DNA from: an uncultured Fretibacterium sp.
Lineage (GTDB): Bacteria > Synergistota > Synergistia > Synergistales > Aminobacteriaceae
Assembly (NCBI GenBank): GCA_937892105.1
Contig: CALAUZ010000114.1
Location: 1-12,996 of the forward strand
Direction: 5' to 3'
Length of the DNA stretch: 12,996 bases
The position numbers and the translations under genes are program-made. Position 1 is the stretch's first letter. The number at the start of each line of letters is the position of its first letter. Below, piece by piece: positions 12,405-12,996 of this stretch. The notes below the pieces were generated by a model. The model saw only the letters and a program-made list of their open reading frames with translations, did not search any database and was not told the origin of the DNA.

Positions 12405-12995
12405 TTATGCCGCCGGTAACAAGTGCTGAAGCTGCAACTCCTTCACTGACGCAAGCACAGACATAACGCCGTTCTTTTCCGCGTCATGCTGTTCGTCCTC
12501 ACGTGAGACTGCCTCAATTATCGGGGTTCCACGCGCAACTGTCTCCGTGTGTTCCGCGTTATCTTTATCCCCAAGTTCCTTCGTAATCTCGTTTCTTGCA
12601 CGCGCTGCCAAAGCCGCAGCCTTCGCCGCAACCTGTCTGTCCTGCCCTGAAGGATCTGCCGGAGCACTTGCTGCCCTCTGAACCTGCTGCATATTTCTTA
12701 AAGTCTCTTCGGGAGTGCTGCCCTGTCTGAGCCTGATGGGAACTTCTCCGCCTGTAATATAGCTCTTGCCGTCAGGGCCTTCTGTGTAAGAGTAACTGAC
12801 TCCTCCGCCGAACTGACCTGCTGCTGCCTGGTGGGCTGCCTCATGAGCTACTACTTCACGTTGAATGTTCTCAAGTTCACGAGTCTGCTCTTCTTTCTGA
12901 TCTTCGGATTTCTCTTCTTTCTTTGAGGCTTCACGTTTCTCGGCTTCAGCTTTGATGATATTCTGGGTATCTTCTGACTTCTGAGCATCTTTCCT
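12405..12995 (-). CDS. SprA-related putative metalloprotease, C-terminal part (runs off the right edge)
   Basis: The visible 196 residues start with a highly charged Lys/Glu-rich, coiled-coil-like stretch (about 1-48). The zinc-protease signature VVAHEAAHQAAAG follows (HEAAH at 51-55), then GGGVSYSYTEGPDGKSYITG, GGEVPI, STPEETLRNMQQV and PADPSGQDRQVAAKAAALAARA. This order is characteristic of the SprA-related family (the 'putative metalloprotease CJM1_0395' type), whose function is unknown. The tail after residue ~140 is hydrophilic and not conserved. The beginning of the gene lies beyond position 12996. The AEC pseudogene follows 33 bases downstream on the same strand with no terminator visible, so they may once have been co-transcribed. 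Family assignment is good; enzymatic activity is only predicted. Confidence 0.82.
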   Translation of the reverse strand, partial: RKDAQKSEDTQNIIKAEAEKREASKKEEKSEDQKEEQTRELENIQREVVAHEAAHQAAAGQFGGGVSYSYTEGPDGKSYITGGEVPIRLRQGSTPEETLRNMQQVQRAASAPADPSGQDRQVAAKAAALAARARNEITKELGDKDNAEHTETVARGTPIIEAVSREDEQHDAEKNGVMSVLASVKELQLQHLLPAA

Positions 12996-12996
12996 G

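Noticed and set aside
1..12996. CRISPR array, tRNA/rRNA genes, complete IS element or phage genes.
   Set aside because: No regularly spaced direct repeats, no cloverleaf or rRNA-like stretches, and no transposase, integrase or structural phage proteins were seen on either strand.

Overview
This window reads as accessory chromosome of an anaerobic, sodium-using bacterium. Supporting features are a membrane subunit of a Na+-pumping decarboxylase, remnants of an [FeFe]-hydrogenase and of a clostridial-type Old Yellow Enzyme, Na+-coupled transporters, and AGGAG-type ribosome sites. GC content by eye is in the mid-40s percent. A Synergistota-like gut or rumen anaerobe is a reasonable guess but is not proven. 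The first ~480 bases look different: they encode an EpsG-type polysaccharide polymerase of Bacteroidota flavour that stops abruptly inside the decarboxylase gene. That boundary is either a true recombination point or a metagenome assembly join.

Layout, left to right: EpsG-like fragment (+, 1 to ~480); oxaloacetate decarboxylase beta subunit cut off at its C-terminus (-, 478-1170); CPA2-type cation/proton antiporter (-, 1331-2761) with a terminator-like hairpin in its leader; decayed C-terminal piece of an [FeFe]-hydrogenase (+, ~2935-3555); an intact two-gene unit of a COG0701/ArsP-type permease and an ArsR regulator (+, 3698-5029) preceded by a strong promoter and two matching operator-like palindromes; start-less C-terminal piece of an Old Yellow Enzyme (+, ~5034-5492); PutP-type Na+/proline symporter (-, 5684-7141); divergent rhamnulose-1-phosphate aldolase and lactaldehyde reductase (+, 7323-9393); a VapBC-like toxin-antitoxin pair (+, 9495-10093); a DAACS-family amino-acid symporter (+, 10161-11405); an AEC-family transporter pseudogene with two frameshifts and a nonsense codon (-, 11463-12372); and the C-terminal part of a SprA-related HEAAH metalloprotease (-, 12405 to the right edge).

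Functional themes: (1) sodium circulation, with a decarboxylase-type pump and a cation/proton antiporter beside Na+-coupled PutP and DAACS importers; (2) a self-regulated metalloid or metal efflux unit; (3) cleavage of a deoxysugar phosphate to DHAP and L-lactaldehyde, followed by reduction to 1,2-propanediol; (4) pronounced gene decay, with four of fourteen protein-coding loci truncated or broken inside the window.

No tRNA, rRNA, CRISPR array or complete insertion sequence was seen. No gene-free stretch exceeds 300 bases. I did not find a clearly new multi-gene system. The best leads are the twin-operator permease/ArsR unit, the unusual antitoxin, the DAACS transporter lacking its substrate arginine, and the antiporter leader hairpin.
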